Assembly (NCBI GenBank): GCA_945875585.1
Contig: CAMCLK010000017.1
Location: forward strand, 1 to 64,000
Length of the DNA: 64,000 nt
Direction of reading: 5' to 3'
DNA from: Candidatus Kuenenia stuttgartensis
GTDB taxonomy: Bacteria; Planctomycetota; Planctomycetia; Gemmatales; Gemmataceae
Position numbers and translations under genes: made by a program. Of the stretch, positions 33,821-43,423 are shown piece after piece. Under the pieces are notes generated by a model. That model had not been told where the DNA came from. It saw nothing but the letters and a program-made list of their open reading frames with translations, and ran no database searches. Position 1 is the stretch's first letter; each line of letters opens with the position of its first letter.

Positions 33821-36800
33821 GTGGCCAACCGCATGATTGTTGCAGTTATCCTTTTTGCCTTTGGGATTTCCAATGCTCGCGCCGAATTGGATCCGCTGTT
33901 ATTTGAGCGCGAAATCCGCCCTTTATTCGTAAGCTCATGCAACAAGTGCCATGGAGCCAAAAAACAAGAGGGCGACCTCCGCCTCGACACCCGCGGCGGG
34001 TTTCTCAAAGGTGGTGCCTCAGGCCCGCTTCTGGCCGCCGGAAACCCTCTGCAGGGAACATTGTGGTCGCTTCTAAGCCATTCCGGCGAAGTAAAGATGC
34101 CGCCTTCGGGCAAGCTGCCAGCCAAACAGCTTGAATCGATCAAACAGTGGCTGCTTGCCGGGGCACCATGGCCGGAGGAATCGAGTGCCGGTGCCCAATC
34201 GCGTACCTCAGCTATTATGCCTGGCGATAAGGATCATTGGTCCTTCCGACCGCTAAGCCGGCCCGCCGTTCCCAAAACACGCAATAGTTCATGGTCGCGT
34301 GCAGGTATCGACCACTTCTTGTTGTCACGCATGGAAACCGCCGGGATTACCCCCGCGCCCATCGCCGACAAGCGAACACTGATCAGGCGCGCCTCGTACG
34401 ACCTCACTGGGTTGCCACCGACACCTGAAGAAATCGAAGCATTTGTCGCGGATCAATCGCCCGCTGCTTTCGACCAGTTGGTGAATCGCTTGCTTGCCTC
34501 GCCCCGGTATGGCGAACGTTGGGGCAGGCATTGGCTCGATGTTGCCCGCTATGCCGATACGGCCGGAGATGGAGCGGATTACCCTGCTCCAGAGGCGTGG
34601 CGTTACAGGAACTGGGTGGTGCGCGCATTCAATGCCGACATGCCATTTGATCGGTTCGTGCGTGAGCAGATTGCCGGGGACATTCTCGCCGCTCAGGGAC
34701 AAGCGAAAGACTACGCCGATTGTGTTACAGCCACGGGTTATCTGGCGGTGGGCAAGCGTTATGGCTATAGCCCCGGTCCGGATTATCAGCATTTGGATTT
34801 CGCGGATGTCATCGAATCGGTCGGTCGGGGATTGATGGGGCTGTCACTTGGTTGCGCGAGGTGCCACGACCACAAATATGAACCCGTCAGTACAGCGGAT
34901 TACTACAGCCTTTACGGCATTGTTCAAGGGACCTCTTGGGCTTTTCCCGGGGGGGAGGAATATAAGAAACCAGCCAACATGGTTCCGCTGGTTCCACCCG
35001 CCGAGGCTACTCGGCTTCGGCAGGAACTGGAACTCCGTTCCCATGGAGATGTAGCCCGGTTGCGCGACCTGGCAGTGCGCCGTGCCGCTGTTTCGGGCAA
35101 GGTCTGGCTGGGCGGGATGGATCTTGATTGGGAAGGGCAATCACTCAGTAAGGCGCCTGCTGCGCCATGGCTTTCAATGGGGCCCAATTCCATTATTGCT
35201 GAAGCCCAGAGTCCATTTGTGCATGCCTATCCGGCGGGATCGCGCGGCGTTCGCATGGGAGCCGGGAAATCGAATGACGGAATCCGATTTGTCATGCCTG
35301 AGCCGTTGAAAACGGTTGCTGGCCGGCATGTTGATTTTACATTTGACAGCCGAATCGTTGCTTCGGCAACAGGGTCTTACCGCCTTTACCTTGGACGGGG
35401 CGTGATTGCCTCCACTGCCACCGATGTGAGTGTGTCCGCTTCCGAGATTGCTGTGCGCGATGGCATGGGCTGGCGCGTGGTCTGCAAGACTCCGCCCACT
35501 GGTACATGGTTCACTGTTCGCCTCACATTAGATACCGACAAGCGAGTTTGCGCGGGGATTGTGGCAACGCAGCAGAGCGTGACGGAATTTGCGGGTCTCA
35601 AGCTGCATCCAGCATGGGATGGTGTGCTCGACACCATTATTTGCGATGGGTTGGGACATGTTGCTGGTGCTTGTCCCGTTCACGATCTGGATAATTTTGG
35701 AGTTGCGGAGGCGCGTCTGCCCAGACCGGGGCAGATAGTTGTTGCGGCACCTGTTCCTCATCCAGATCAAACCAAAGCATTGGCCGCAGTTGATGCCGAA
35801 ATCAAAATCGTGCGAGACCGAATGGCCAAGTCCATGGCGTCTGTGCCCTATCCGGTGGCCTACGCGGTCAGTGAAGGCAAGGCCACGAATGCCCGGATTC
35901 AGAAACGTGGTGAACCCGATAAACTGGGGCCAGAGGTTCCTCGCCAGTTTCTCGCAATTTTGGGAGGAGATTCCTTGCCAGCGGGGCATTCCGGCAGTGG
36001 CAGACTGGAATTGGCCCAGTGGATTGCGCGCCGGGAGAATCCACTCACCGCGCGTGTTTTTGTCAACCGCGTTTGGCAGTGGCACTTTGGCAAAGGTCTT
36101 GTGCCTACTCCCGACGATTTTGGCCTGCGTGGTGAACGGCCCACTCACCCCGAACTGCTGGATTGGCTTACAGCCTCTTTTGTGGAGTCGGGATGGTCGG
36201 TTAAAACGTTGCACAGGCTCATTATGAATTCGGCGGCTTATCATGTTGCTGCTGTCGATTCACCAGACGGGGTAAGGCTTGATCCGGAAAACAAACTGTA
36301 CTGGCGGCACGATCGGCGGGTTCTTGATGCCGAATCGCTGCGCGACGGGATGATGTTAGCCAGTGGCCTTCTCGATTTAAAGGTGCCGGAAGGGCATCCG
36401 TTTCCGCCGATGGAAACGTGGGGATTTACCATTCATAATCCGTTTCATGCCGTTTATGAATCGAACCATCGGTCGCTTTACCTGATGAGCCAACGCAACC
36501 GCCGCAATCCTTATTTGTCTCTGTTTGATGCCGCCGATCCCAACCTGACTACGGGTTCGCGCATGCCGACCATCACTCCAAGTCAGGCATTGTTTTTGAT
36601 GAACAGCGGATTTGTTCACGAACAGGCGCGGTGTTTGGCTGAAAGAATCCAAAAAATATCCGGTGATGATCGAGCCCGGATCCGCTACGCCTTTGCCCTC
36701 ACACAGGGCCGTGAGGTTACGGCCCGTGAGATCGATGCATCTCTTGAATTCATGACGCGGTATCAAAAAGCAGCATCCGGGACCGAGCCGGCATGGCAGG

Positions 36801-36850
36801 CCTTATCGCGCACGTTGCTGGTATCGAATGCCGCCCTGCATGTGGACTGA
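33821..36850 (+). CDS. Exported cytochrome-C/DUF1549/DUF1553 protein
   Basis: A 1009-residue planctomycete-type protein. GTG 33821 follows AGGGGA by 8 bases, then a signal peptide (MIVAVILFAFGISNARA). A heme-binding motif CNKCH (40-44) opens the planctomycete cytochrome C (PSCyt1) domain. DUF1549 follows at about 165-370 (FLLSRMETAGITPAPIADKRTLIRR, RYGERWGRHWLDVARYADT), then a beta-sandwich insert (about 430-620) with a laminin-G-like look. DUF1553 occupies the C-terminal 300 residues (NPLTARVFVNRVWQWHFGKGLV). The partner DUF1501 gene starts 12 bases on. Roles are unproven; extracellular polymer or redox functions have been proposed for such families. Confidence 0.95.
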   Translation: MANRMIVAVILFAFGISNARAELDPLLFEREIRPLFVSSCNKCHGAKKQEGDLRLDTRGGFLKGGASGPLLAAGNPLQGTLWSLLSHSGEVKMPPSGKLPAKQLESIKQWLLAGAPWPEESSAGAQSRTSAIMPGDKDHWSFRPLSRPAVPKTRNSSWSRAGIDHFLLSRMETAGITPAPIADKRTLIRRASYDLTGLPPTPEEIEAFVADQSPAAFDQLVNRLLASPRYGERWGRHWLDVARYADTAGDGADYPAPEAWRYRNWVVRAFNADMPFDRFVREQIAGDILAAQGQAKDYADCVTATGYLAVGKRYGYSPGPDYQHLDFADVIESVGRGLMGLSLGCARCHDHKYEPVSTADYYSLYGIVQGTSWAFPGGEEYKKPANMVPLVPPAEATRLRQELELRSHGDVARLRDLAVRRAAVSGKVWLGGMDLDWEGQSLSKAPAAPWLSMGPNSIIAEAQSPFVHAYPAGSRGVRMGAGKSNDGIRFVMPEPLKTVAGRHVDFTFDSRIVASATGSYRLYLGRGVIASTATDVSVSASEIAVRDGMGWRVVCKTPPTGTWFTVRLTLDTDKRVCAGIVATQQSVTEFAGLKLHPAWDGVLDTIICDGLGHVAGACPVHDLDNFGVAEARLPRPGQIVVAAPVPHPDQTKALAAVDAEIKIVRDRMAKSMASVPYPVAYAVSEGKATNARIQKRGEPDKLGPEVPRQFLAILGGDSLPAGHSGSGRLELAQWIARRENPLTARVFVNRVWQWHFGKGLVPTPDDFGLRGERPTHPELLDWLTASFVESGWSVKTLHRLIMNSAAYHVAAVDSPDGVRLDPENKLYWRHDRRVLDAESLRDGMMLASGLLDLKVPEGHPFPPMETWGFTIHNPFHAVYESNHRSLYLMSQRNRRNPYLSLFDAADPNLTTGSRMPTITPSQALFLMNSGFVHEQARCLAERIQKISGDDRARIRYAFALTQGREVTAREIDASLEFMTRYQKAASGTEPAWQALSRTLLVSNAALHVD

Positions 36851-36862
36851 GGAGTCAATGTG

Positions 36863-38239
36863 ATGGAAAACCTTGCTTCCTCCCGCCGAGAATGGCTGCA
36901 GCGCGCCTCGGGTGGTTTTGCCGCCACAGCTTTGGGTGGATTACTGGCCCGAGCCGATTCAGGGAACCGCATTATTCACCATCCGGCGCGTGCGGATCAG
37001 GTGATCTTTATATTTTCCACAGGCGGTGTCTCGCATGTGGATACATTCGATCCCAAGGCCAAGCTTACGGCAGATCACGGTAAATCGATCACAGCCAGCC
37101 GTTGGCTGAACAAACCGGGTAATTTTCAGCGATTTTTAGTGAAATCGCGATTTGGCTTTAAAAATTACGGGCGCTCCGGTTTGCCATTCAGCGAACTGTT
37201 CCCCCATCTTGGTTCCATGGCTGACGAATTATGTGTTCTGCGGGGGATGCATTGCGATTCGGATGGCCACGACAAGGCAACCTTGGCAGCGCACACCGGT
37301 TCCGCGCAGTTCGCCAGACCGAGTGCAGGCGCTTGGGTCAGTTATGGCCTCGGCACCCTCAACGAGAATTTGCCGGGATTCATGGTTCTTGCCCCCGCGG
37401 CTCCATACGCCGGAGCGCAAACGTGGAGCAGCGACTTCTTGCCGGGCAGTCATCAGGGGACTCATGTGATCCCCGGTCCCAATCCGTTGCCCCATGTGAA
37501 ATCGCGCTCTCCACGTGAGGAAATGCAACGGCTGGAACTAGACTTTCTTGCAGGTATGAACCGAGGGCAACTGCGGCAAACAGGTCCCGACCGCGCGCTC
37601 GAAGCCCGGATTCGCTCATTTGAGACCGCATTTGGCATGCAGCGCGAGGCGCCTGAGGCCCTCGATATCACGCGCGAAACAGATCAGACACTGGCCATGT
37701 ATGGAGTCGACCGCAAGGCAACTTCCGGGTTTGGTTGGCAGTGCTTGGCTGCCAGACGGTTGCTGGAGCGTGGGGTTCGTTTCATTGAACTCATCGATGT
37801 GGGCTCCAGCGGCAATTGGGACAGCCATGGCAACATGGCAGACCATATCAGGCTGGCCAAGGCCATTGATCAGCCTATCGCGGCCCTCATTGCCGACCTC
37901 AGGCGCCGGGGGATGCTGGAGCGTACTCTGGTGGTCTGGACTACAGAATTTGGCCGCACATCGTTCAATGCCACGGCGGATCATCCGGGTCGCGAACACC
38001 ACAATTTGGGATTCACGTCTTGGATGGCGGGTGGTGGCGTGCGTGGCGGTATGGCTTATGGCGGAACCGACGAATATGGCATTCAGGCAGTGGAAGGTAA
38101 GGTTCATACCCACGATCTGCATGCCACAATCTTGCACTTGCTGGGTATCGATCATGAAAAACTGACATTTCGCCATGCGGGCCGGGACTACCGATTGACG
38201 GATATCGCAGGTGAGGTGGTTCAAGGGATATTAGCGTGA
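36863..38239 (+). CDS. DUF1501 protein with Tat-like leader
   Basis: ATG 36863 has GGAG 8 bases upstream; a GTG just before is possible. The 458-residue protein starts with SRREWLQRASGGFAATALGG, a twin-arginine-like leader. The body has the DUF1501 hallmarks: FIFSTGGVSHVDTFDPKA, RSGLPFSELFPHL, and VVWTTEFGRTSFN with AGREHHNLGF, related to the alkaline phosphatase/sulfatase superfamily but without the full metal set. It is coupled to the DUF1553 gene upstream (12-base gap). Such pairs are abundant in planctomycetes. Confidence 0.95.
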   Translation: MENLASSRREWLQRASGGFAATALGGLLARADSGNRIIHHPARADQVIFIFSTGGVSHVDTFDPKAKLTADHGKSITASRWLNKPGNFQRFLVKSRFGFKNYGRSGLPFSELFPHLGSMADELCVLRGMHCDSDGHDKATLAAHTGSAQFARPSAGAWVSYGLGTLNENLPGFMVLAPAAPYAGAQTWSSDFLPGSHQGTHVIPGPNPLPHVKSRSPREEMQRLELDFLAGMNRGQLRQTGPDRALEARIRSFETAFGMQREAPEALDITRETDQTLAMYGVDRKATSGFGWQCLAARRLLERGVRFIELIDVGSSGNWDSHGNMADHIRLAKAIDQPIAALIADLRRRGMLERTLVVWTTEFGRTSFNATADHPGREHHNLGFTSWMAGGGVRGGMAYGGTDEYGIQAVEGKVHTHDLHATILHLLGIDHEKLTFRHAGRDYRLTDIAGEVVQGILA

Positions 38240-38437
38240 GCGTATTCAATGGTTGCTTTGTTCTTGCATTCAGCTGAAGGGTACGTCGTCGAGGCTAATG
38301 TGATTGAATGATGTTTGGAATTTTGTCGACTTACAGGGCTTATTGTTGCGCCGGCCTGTCCTATCGATAAGCAAATCCAGCACCCATGTTCGGGGGCTAG
38401 TCTGGCAGCAATCGTCTCGATGTGAAATCATGCGCTG

Positions 38438-39634
38438 ATGGACGCTGCCACCGCCCTTTGGTTGACCACCCCCGCAGGCCTAGATGCCTGTCGTGATGCG
38501 GGATTGCTACTTGCAGGCGGCACCAAACCGCACAGGGCTATTGAAAAATTAAGGCGTACACTCGACCCGGTCCGCGCTGCTGCTGCTTGGGAAAATGCGC
38601 TCTTGCGAGAGCGTGCCGTTGGCCGCTTCCCCCAGCCAGATTCCATGCTGTTTGTGCGTGAAGCCCTCGAACAGGCAACCAGTCGGCCTGTGGCCGAGTA
38701 CAGGGCCCGGCGCTATTCCGGATTTGCCTCGGTTCTGGATTGGGGTGCGGGTATTGGCGGCGATAGCCTGGCCTTGGCCAAGCAAACCAAAGTGGTGGCG
38801 CTCGACCGCGACGGTGCGCGTGCCATTTTGCATAGGCACAACATGGCTGCGACAGGTGTGGCCGAAAAAGTTCTTACCATTCGTGGCGATGGCAGGTTGG
38901 TACATCCCTTGGTTGCCCCGGCGGCATTTGTGGATCCGGACCGTCGGATCATGGGCCGGCGGACTATTGAGCCCGCACTTGGTTCGCCGTCACTTGACGA
39001 AGTGTTATCACGCGCACCAGTGCATGTGGGGGTCAAACTGGCACCGGCGGCAGATGCTTCAGCGTGGGAAAAGTCTGGGCAGTCGCTGGAATGGATTTCA
39101 TGTTCGGGGGAATTGAAAGAGCAAGTGTTGTGGCGGGGCGATCTGTCGCGCTCTTTACGTCAGGCGGCGGTTCTACCCGCTGGGGCGGTACTGGCTGGCG
39201 ATCCCCAAGAATTAGCCCCGGAAGGATATCCTGAGGGATATCTGCTGGACCCGGATCCGGCAGTAACATGTGCAGGCTTGGCGCCAGTTCTTGCCCAGAT
39301 TACCGGGAGCGCCCTTCTCCCCGAAGGTGGAGGTTTTTTGGTCAGCCGCTCCCCCGTGTCTTCTCCATTTGCCTGTTGTCTTGAAATTATTGCTGAATTT
39401 CCATTGCGGCCCGAGAGGCTGAAGACGGAATTGAAAGCACTGAATGCTGGTCCAGTAGAGTTTCGCAAACGCCATTCGGCCATTGATGCCGAGGCTTTGC
39501 GTCTGCGTGTCAAAACCCGTGGGGACGTCCCCTTGATTGTTGCCCTTACCCGGCACGAAGGTCGCGACCATGGATTGATCTGCCGACGCATCGAGTCGAT
39601 GCCAACCATGGCCGAAGCGGTGGATTTGCCGTAA
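38438..39634 (+). CDS. Class I methyltransferase with Thump-like C-terminal domain
   Basis: A 398-residue SAM-dependent methyltransferase. Motif I VLDWGAGIGGDSLAL starts near residue 99, followed by VVALDRD and a VDPDRR loop. The N-terminal 90 residues are helical. The C-terminal 170 residues match the Thump-like family (YLLDPDPAVTCAGLAPVLA, then LIVALTRHEGRDHGLICRR). Members are suspected RNA methyltransferases. The ATG lacks a strong ribosome-binding site. It stands alone, 198 bases after the DUF1501 gene and 45 bases before a beta-propeller gene. Confidence 0.88.
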   Translation: MDAATALWLTTPAGLDACRDAGLLLAGGTKPHRAIEKLRRTLDPVRAAAAWENALLRERAVGRFPQPDSMLFVREALEQATSRPVAEYRARRYSGFASVLDWGAGIGGDSLALAKQTKVVALDRDGARAILHRHNMAATGVAEKVLTIRGDGRLVHPLVAPAAFVDPDRRIMGRRTIEPALGSPSLDEVLSRAPVHVGVKLAPAADASAWEKSGQSLEWISCSGELKEQVLWRGDLSRSLRQAAVLPAGAVLAGDPQELAPEGYPEGYLLDPDPAVTCAGLAPVLAQITGSALLPEGGGFLVSRSPVSSPFACCLEIIAEFPLRPERLKTELKALNAGPVEFRKRHSAIDAEALRLRVKTRGDVPLIVALTRHEGRDHGLICRRIESMPTMAEAVDLP

Positions 39635-39679
39635 AAAATCAAAGTAACGCCCGTAGCTGATTCCAACCCGAGGAAACCA

Positions 39680-40975
39680 ATGCCCAATCGCATCGTGTCA
39701 CTTTCGGTAGCCATGCTGATGGCATGCAATGCCACTGCCGCCGACTGGCCGCAGTGGCGCGGCCCCACCCGCGACGACAAATCCACCGAAACTGGCCTTA
39801 ACAAGGCCTTTGGTGATAAAGCACCGCCGTTGGTCTGGAAATTCGACAAGGCGGGTGTTGGTTATTCCGGCCCATCAATCGTGGGCGGCAAGGTCTACCT
39901 GACGGGTGGTACGGTCAAGGAAAAAGACAAGCACACCGACGAGGCGTTCTGCCTCGACGAGAAAACCGGTAAGCAGCTTTGGCGCGTGACCATTGGTGCC
40001 GAATACGATGACAGCGGAGCTGATAAAAGCTGGGGCGGTGGCCCCCGTGCCAATCCTACCGTTACAGCAGATGGCCATGTCTACTTGCTCGGCATCAGGG
40101 GCGACATCTATTGCCTGAAAGCAGCCGATGGATCGGTAGTATGGACCAAAAACTATACCAAAGATTTGAGTGGTAAGCTCATGTCTGGCTGGGGATTCAG
40201 TGAATCTCCGTTGGTGGATGGGGATCACATTGTGTGCGTGCCCGGGGGCAAGGCGGGAACATTGGCCAAATTGGATCGCAAAACGGGATCTGTTGTCTGG
40301 CGTTCAACTGATGTCACCGACGACGCCGGTTATGCCAGTATTGTTCGAGCCAACCTTGCTGGTGTTGATCAATATGTTGTGCTGACCGCTAAAAATGTGG
40401 TTGGAGTTGCTGTGGATTCCGGAAAGCTGCTTTGGTCTTACGATTGCAGCTCCAAATATAAAGTCGCCGTCATTCCAACCCCAGTGATTGTCGGGGCTGA
40501 TCTGGTGTATGCCACGTCCGGGTACGGCGCGGGTTGCGACCTGATCAAGATTTCCGGTGGTGCCTCGGGGCAGAAGGCTGAAAAGGTTTTCGCCAACAAG
40601 GATGTCGTTAACCACCACGGCGGCGTGATCTTCAAGGATGGGTACATCTACGGTCACAGCGATACCAAAGGCTGGATCTGCCAGGACATCAAGGACGGCA
40701 GCATCAAGTGGGAATGGAAGCGTGGCGGATTTGAAAAGGGTTCATGCACCTACGCCGATGGCGCGTTGTTTTGCTATGGCGAAGCCACCGGCGACCTTGT
40801 AACCCTCGAGGTCACGACAGAAGGGCCCAAGCAGATTGGCAAATTCAAACTTCCAGAGCGCACCAAGCTACTGCGCCCAAGTGGCAAGGCTTGGGCCCAT
40901 CCGGTGGTTTCCAACGGCAAGTTGTATTTGCGCGATCAGGATCTGCTGTACTGCTTTGATCTTCAGTCCAAGTAA
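39680..40975 (+). CDS. Exported PQQ-like beta-propeller protein
   Basis: ATG 39680 follows GAGGAAACC by a few bases. The 431-residue product has a signal peptide ending at about residue 21 (ATAADWPQWRGP). The WPQWRG start and repeated strand pairs (VYLTGG...FCLDEKTGKQLWRVT, VYLLGIRGDIYCLKAADGSVVW, KAGTLAKLDRKTGSVVWRS) show an eight-blade PQQ-type propeller. Quinoprotein active-site residues were not identified, so it may be a binding propeller rather than a dehydrogenase. Two similar genes lie at 49.9 and 60.9 kb. A strong terminator follows. Confidence 0.93.
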   Translation: MPNRIVSLSVAMLMACNATAADWPQWRGPTRDDKSTETGLNKAFGDKAPPLVWKFDKAGVGYSGPSIVGGKVYLTGGTVKEKDKHTDEAFCLDEKTGKQLWRVTIGAEYDDSGADKSWGGGPRANPTVTADGHVYLLGIRGDIYCLKAADGSVVWTKNYTKDLSGKLMSGWGFSESPLVDGDHIVCVPGGKAGTLAKLDRKTGSVVWRSTDVTDDAGYASIVRANLAGVDQYVVLTAKNVVGVAVDSGKLLWSYDCSSKYKVAVIPTPVIVGADLVYATSGYGAGCDLIKISGGASGQKAEKVFANKDVVNHHGGVIFKDGYIYGHSDTKGWICQDIKDGSIKWEWKRGGFEKGSCTYADGALFCYGEATGDLVTLEVTTEGPKQIGKFKLPERTKLLRPSGKAWAHPVVSNGKLYLRDQDLLYCFDLQSK

Positions 40976-41001
40976 GGTCATTGCATTCAACCTGTTGATA
41001 C

Positions 41002-41029
41002 GCCGGCCCAAGTTTGGGCCGGCTTTTTT
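41002..41029 (+). terminator. Intrinsic terminator after the propeller gene
   Basis: GCCGGCCCAA (41002-41011) pairs with TTGGGCCGGC (41014-41023), and six T residues follow (41024-41029). It separates the propeller gene from the sigma-factor operon. Confidence 0.92.
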
Positions 41030-41075
41030 ATTTTGTGTGAAATGAAACGTGCTCTGGCGGCAACTGCAGGTAACG

Positions 41076-41537
41076 ATGGACGCCGCGCACTTGGGCCGAT
41101 TGGTGGATGAACTTGCGCCTGCCCTGTTGGCCATGGCACGGGGACGGGGTGTTGATGCCGAAGATGTGGTTCAACAAGCCTTTTTAGCTTTGTTGACCAC
41201 ACCTGTAACTCCCGCTAATCCCAACGCTTGGTTGTTTGGAACGGTCCGCAGGATGGCGTTGATGCAAATTCGCGCCAACGGGCGCCGTGAGAAGCGGGAA
41301 CAAGGCGTGGCACGTTCTGAAATGTGTCAACCCAACGATGTGGCCAACGTGCTGGATCTAGAATCGGCTTTGGCAGAACTGGATTCCGATGATCGCGATA
41401 TCGTGTTGGCTCGTGTTCACGGTGGGCTTACTTGCGAAGAGATCGGCACCATGCTGGGGGTATCGGCAACAACGGCATGGCGACGGCTTGAAATAGCAAT
41501 GACAAGCATCAGGACGCGGTTGGGGGACGAAGTATGA
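41076..41537 (+). CDS. ECF-type RNA polymerase sigma factor
   Basis: ATG 41076 is used; a GTG at 41049 would add 9 residues. The 153-residue protein has region 2 (about 6-80, with DAEDVVQQAFLALL and NPNAWLFGTVRRMAL) and region 4 (about 95-150, with LDSDDRDIVLARVHGGLTCEEIGTMLGVSATTAWRRL), no region 1 or 3, as in ECF sigma factors. Its stop overlaps the next start by 4 bases (ATGA), so the downstream single-span protein is its natural anti-sigma candidate. The promoters it recognises are unknown; a similar motif before its own operon would be expected. Confidence 0.93.
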   Translation: MDAAHLGRLVDELAPALLAMARGRGVDAEDVVQQAFLALLTTPVTPANPNAWLFGTVRRMALMQIRANGRREKREQGVARSEMCQPNDVANVLDLESALAELDSDDRDIVLARVHGGLTCEEIGTMLGVSATTAWRRLEIAMTSIRTRLGDEV

Positions 41538-42007
41538 TTCCGGAAGTGCCAGATCCGTTGGAAGGTGTCATTAAGGGCATGAAACTGCCGGGGTTGCGCG
41601 GCGCATGGCGCGACCAATTGATTTTCGCTGCCGGCCAAGCCAGTGTTCAGCGACGTTCCAAGCGATGGATTGCTCCTGGATCCCTTGTTATGGGCTTGTT
41701 AGCGGGGGTGTTCATGGGGAGTTCGATGCTGCAGCATCAGAAACGGGAAAGCGCATCCCCCATTAATGCCAATGTTGCACCCAAGCAGCATGAAGCGCCA
41801 ATCTCGTTACTTTCAAAATCTGACCAGACTTACCATGCCCCAGCCGCGTTGGTTGAAGGGGTGACGGACGAGGCCAGAAGGGCATGGCACGACCGGGAAT
41901 TGGTGCTTCGACTGGGAGTGGATAGTTTGCCCATTCCTTCAATATTGATTTCCACGGATGAACCCATTTCTGTTCGCGACATGTTGATTCAGGAGGCGCT
42001 GCGATGA
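41534..42007 (+). CDS. Single-span membrane protein, anti-sigma candidate
   Basis: A 157-residue protein with a cytoplasmic N-terminal half, one membrane helix at about 47-67 (IAPGSLVMGLLAGVFMGSSML) after RRSKR, and a periplasmic C-terminal domain. This topology and the ATGA coupling to an ECF sigma factor are typical of anti-sigma factors. The N-terminal segment is only about 45 residues and shows no zinc HxxxCxxC motif, so it would be a non-canonical one. It also overlaps the next gene by 4 bases. No family was recognised. Confidence 0.75.
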   Translation: MIPEVPDPLEGVIKGMKLPGLRGAWRDQLIFAAGQASVQRRSKRWIAPGSLVMGLLAGVFMGSSMLQHQKRESASPINANVAPKQHEAPISLLSKSDQTYHAPAALVEGVTDEARRAWHDRELVLRLGVDSLPIPSILISTDEPISVRDMLIQEALR

Positions 42008-43419
42008 GTATTGCATGGTTGGTTGTATGCGCGTTGGGATTTCAGGTTCCACCCGCTTCAGCAGAAACGCCGGCATTTCAACTGGTGAAGGTCAACGTGC
42101 CAGCGCGGCCCATTGAACCCCCGGTCCTCAGCCATCGCGTGCTGCCACCGCTGGAGGAAATCACCACGGGTAATGCCGCCGTGCACTTTGCTACAGCCAT
42201 GGCGCCTGAATCGTATGGATTTACACGGAATGCGGATTTCAGCAAGAAGCTAGACCTTTGGCTGAACGCCCCGCTCGACAAACTTCCCAAGGATGAAATG
42301 CGGTTTTTGGTAAACTCATTTATGCTTGCCGAGGCTGAACGCGGCGCGCGGAAAAGTTATTGCGACTGGCAAATGAAAGATCGCCTGAAAGATGGCGTCG
42401 CCACGCTCCTTCCTGAGCTTCAAGCCTACCGTATGATCGCCAGCTCGCTGAGGGCGCGCGCGCGATTGCATTTGGCGGACAACAAACCAGATTTGGCTCT
42501 CCGCGACGTTCAGACAACTCTGGCACTAGGGCGGAGCATAGCGGATGGCCCCACGCTGATTCATCATTTGGTAGGGGTCGCTGTTTGCCAGATCGGGTTC
42601 AATACCTTGCAGGAATACATGAAGCATCGAGATAGTGCCAATCTTTTCTGGTCGCTTGGCTACATGCCGGGGCCCTTTGTTTCGTTCATGACGGCATTGG
42701 AGGGAGAGCGACTGTTTATCGGGGCGGAATTTCCCGGCCTGGAACGCGACAAGCCGATTTCGCAAGAGCAGGCCAGACTACTGTCTGTAAGGTTTGAAAA
42801 GTTGATGGGGATGGCTTCTCCCAGTACCCCGTCAGCGTCTCCAGTGTTTTTGACTGGCTTGGCACTAACCGGTTACACAGATGCCAAGGAGTATCTGGTT
42901 CGTGTGAAAAAGCTTCCATTACAGGTTGTTGAAGCCATGCCTGTGGCACAGGTGGTTCTGCTTAGGCAACTGGAAGAGTACGAAACCATAAGGGATGAGA
43001 TATTCAAAGCGGCCATGCTCCCAGTGCCACAAGCCTTGGCGATTTTGCGCGAGACCGACTCAAAACTGAAAAAAATACCGCAAACCATGGGGCCATCGAC
43101 TCTTCTGAAGCTTGTATTGCCCAGCATGACGGGCGTGGTGCGGGCTCATCATCGGCCAGACCGCACCATTGCGGCATTAAGAACGATTGAAGCACTCAGG
43201 CACCATGTGGCCCGGCACGGAGTTCTGCCCGAAAACTTGGAATCTATTGGTTTTCCATTACCAGTTGATCCGTTTACCCAGAAGATTCTTGTGTACAAAA
43301 AGACAGGTCCGATGACTTGTACGCTCGACGGGATTGCCCCGGAAGGCGAAACTCCTAATCAATCCAATGCCATACGTTACGAGATTACGGTCCGTGCAAT
43401 GTTAGGCAACAAGGAGTAG
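42004..43419 (+). CDS. Exported unknown protein in sigma-factor operon
   Basis: A 471-residue protein with a signal peptide (MSIAWLVVCALGFQVPPASA). The rest is helical: PLDKLPKDEMRFLVNSFMLAEAERGARK, LRARARLHLADNKPDLALRDVQTTL, and a Met/Pro-containing middle. It resembles planctomycete periplasmic helical proteins that accompany sigma factors, but I recognise no named domain. ATGA coupling to the upstream single-span protein, and a 4-base gap to the DUF1559 gene, indicate one operon. Confidence 0.78.
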   Translation: MSIAWLVVCALGFQVPPASAETPAFQLVKVNVPARPIEPPVLSHRVLPPLEEITTGNAAVHFATAMAPESYGFTRNADFSKKLDLWLNAPLDKLPKDEMRFLVNSFMLAEAERGARKSYCDWQMKDRLKDGVATLLPELQAYRMIASSLRARARLHLADNKPDLALRDVQTTLALGRSIADGPTLIHHLVGVAVCQIGFNTLQEYMKHRDSANLFWSLGYMPGPFVSFMTALEGERLFIGAEFPGLERDKPISQEQARLLSVRFEKLMGMASPSTPSASPVFLTGLALTGYTDAKEYLVRVKKLPLQVVEAMPVAQVVLLRQLEEYETIRDEIFKAAMLPVPQALAILRETDSKLKKIPQTMGPSTLLKLVLPSMTGVVRAHHRPDRTIAALRTIEALRHHVARHGVLPENLESIGFPLPVDPFTQKILVYKKTGPMTCTLDGIAPEGETPNQSNAIRYEITVRAMLGNKE

Positions 43420-43423
43420 TTCG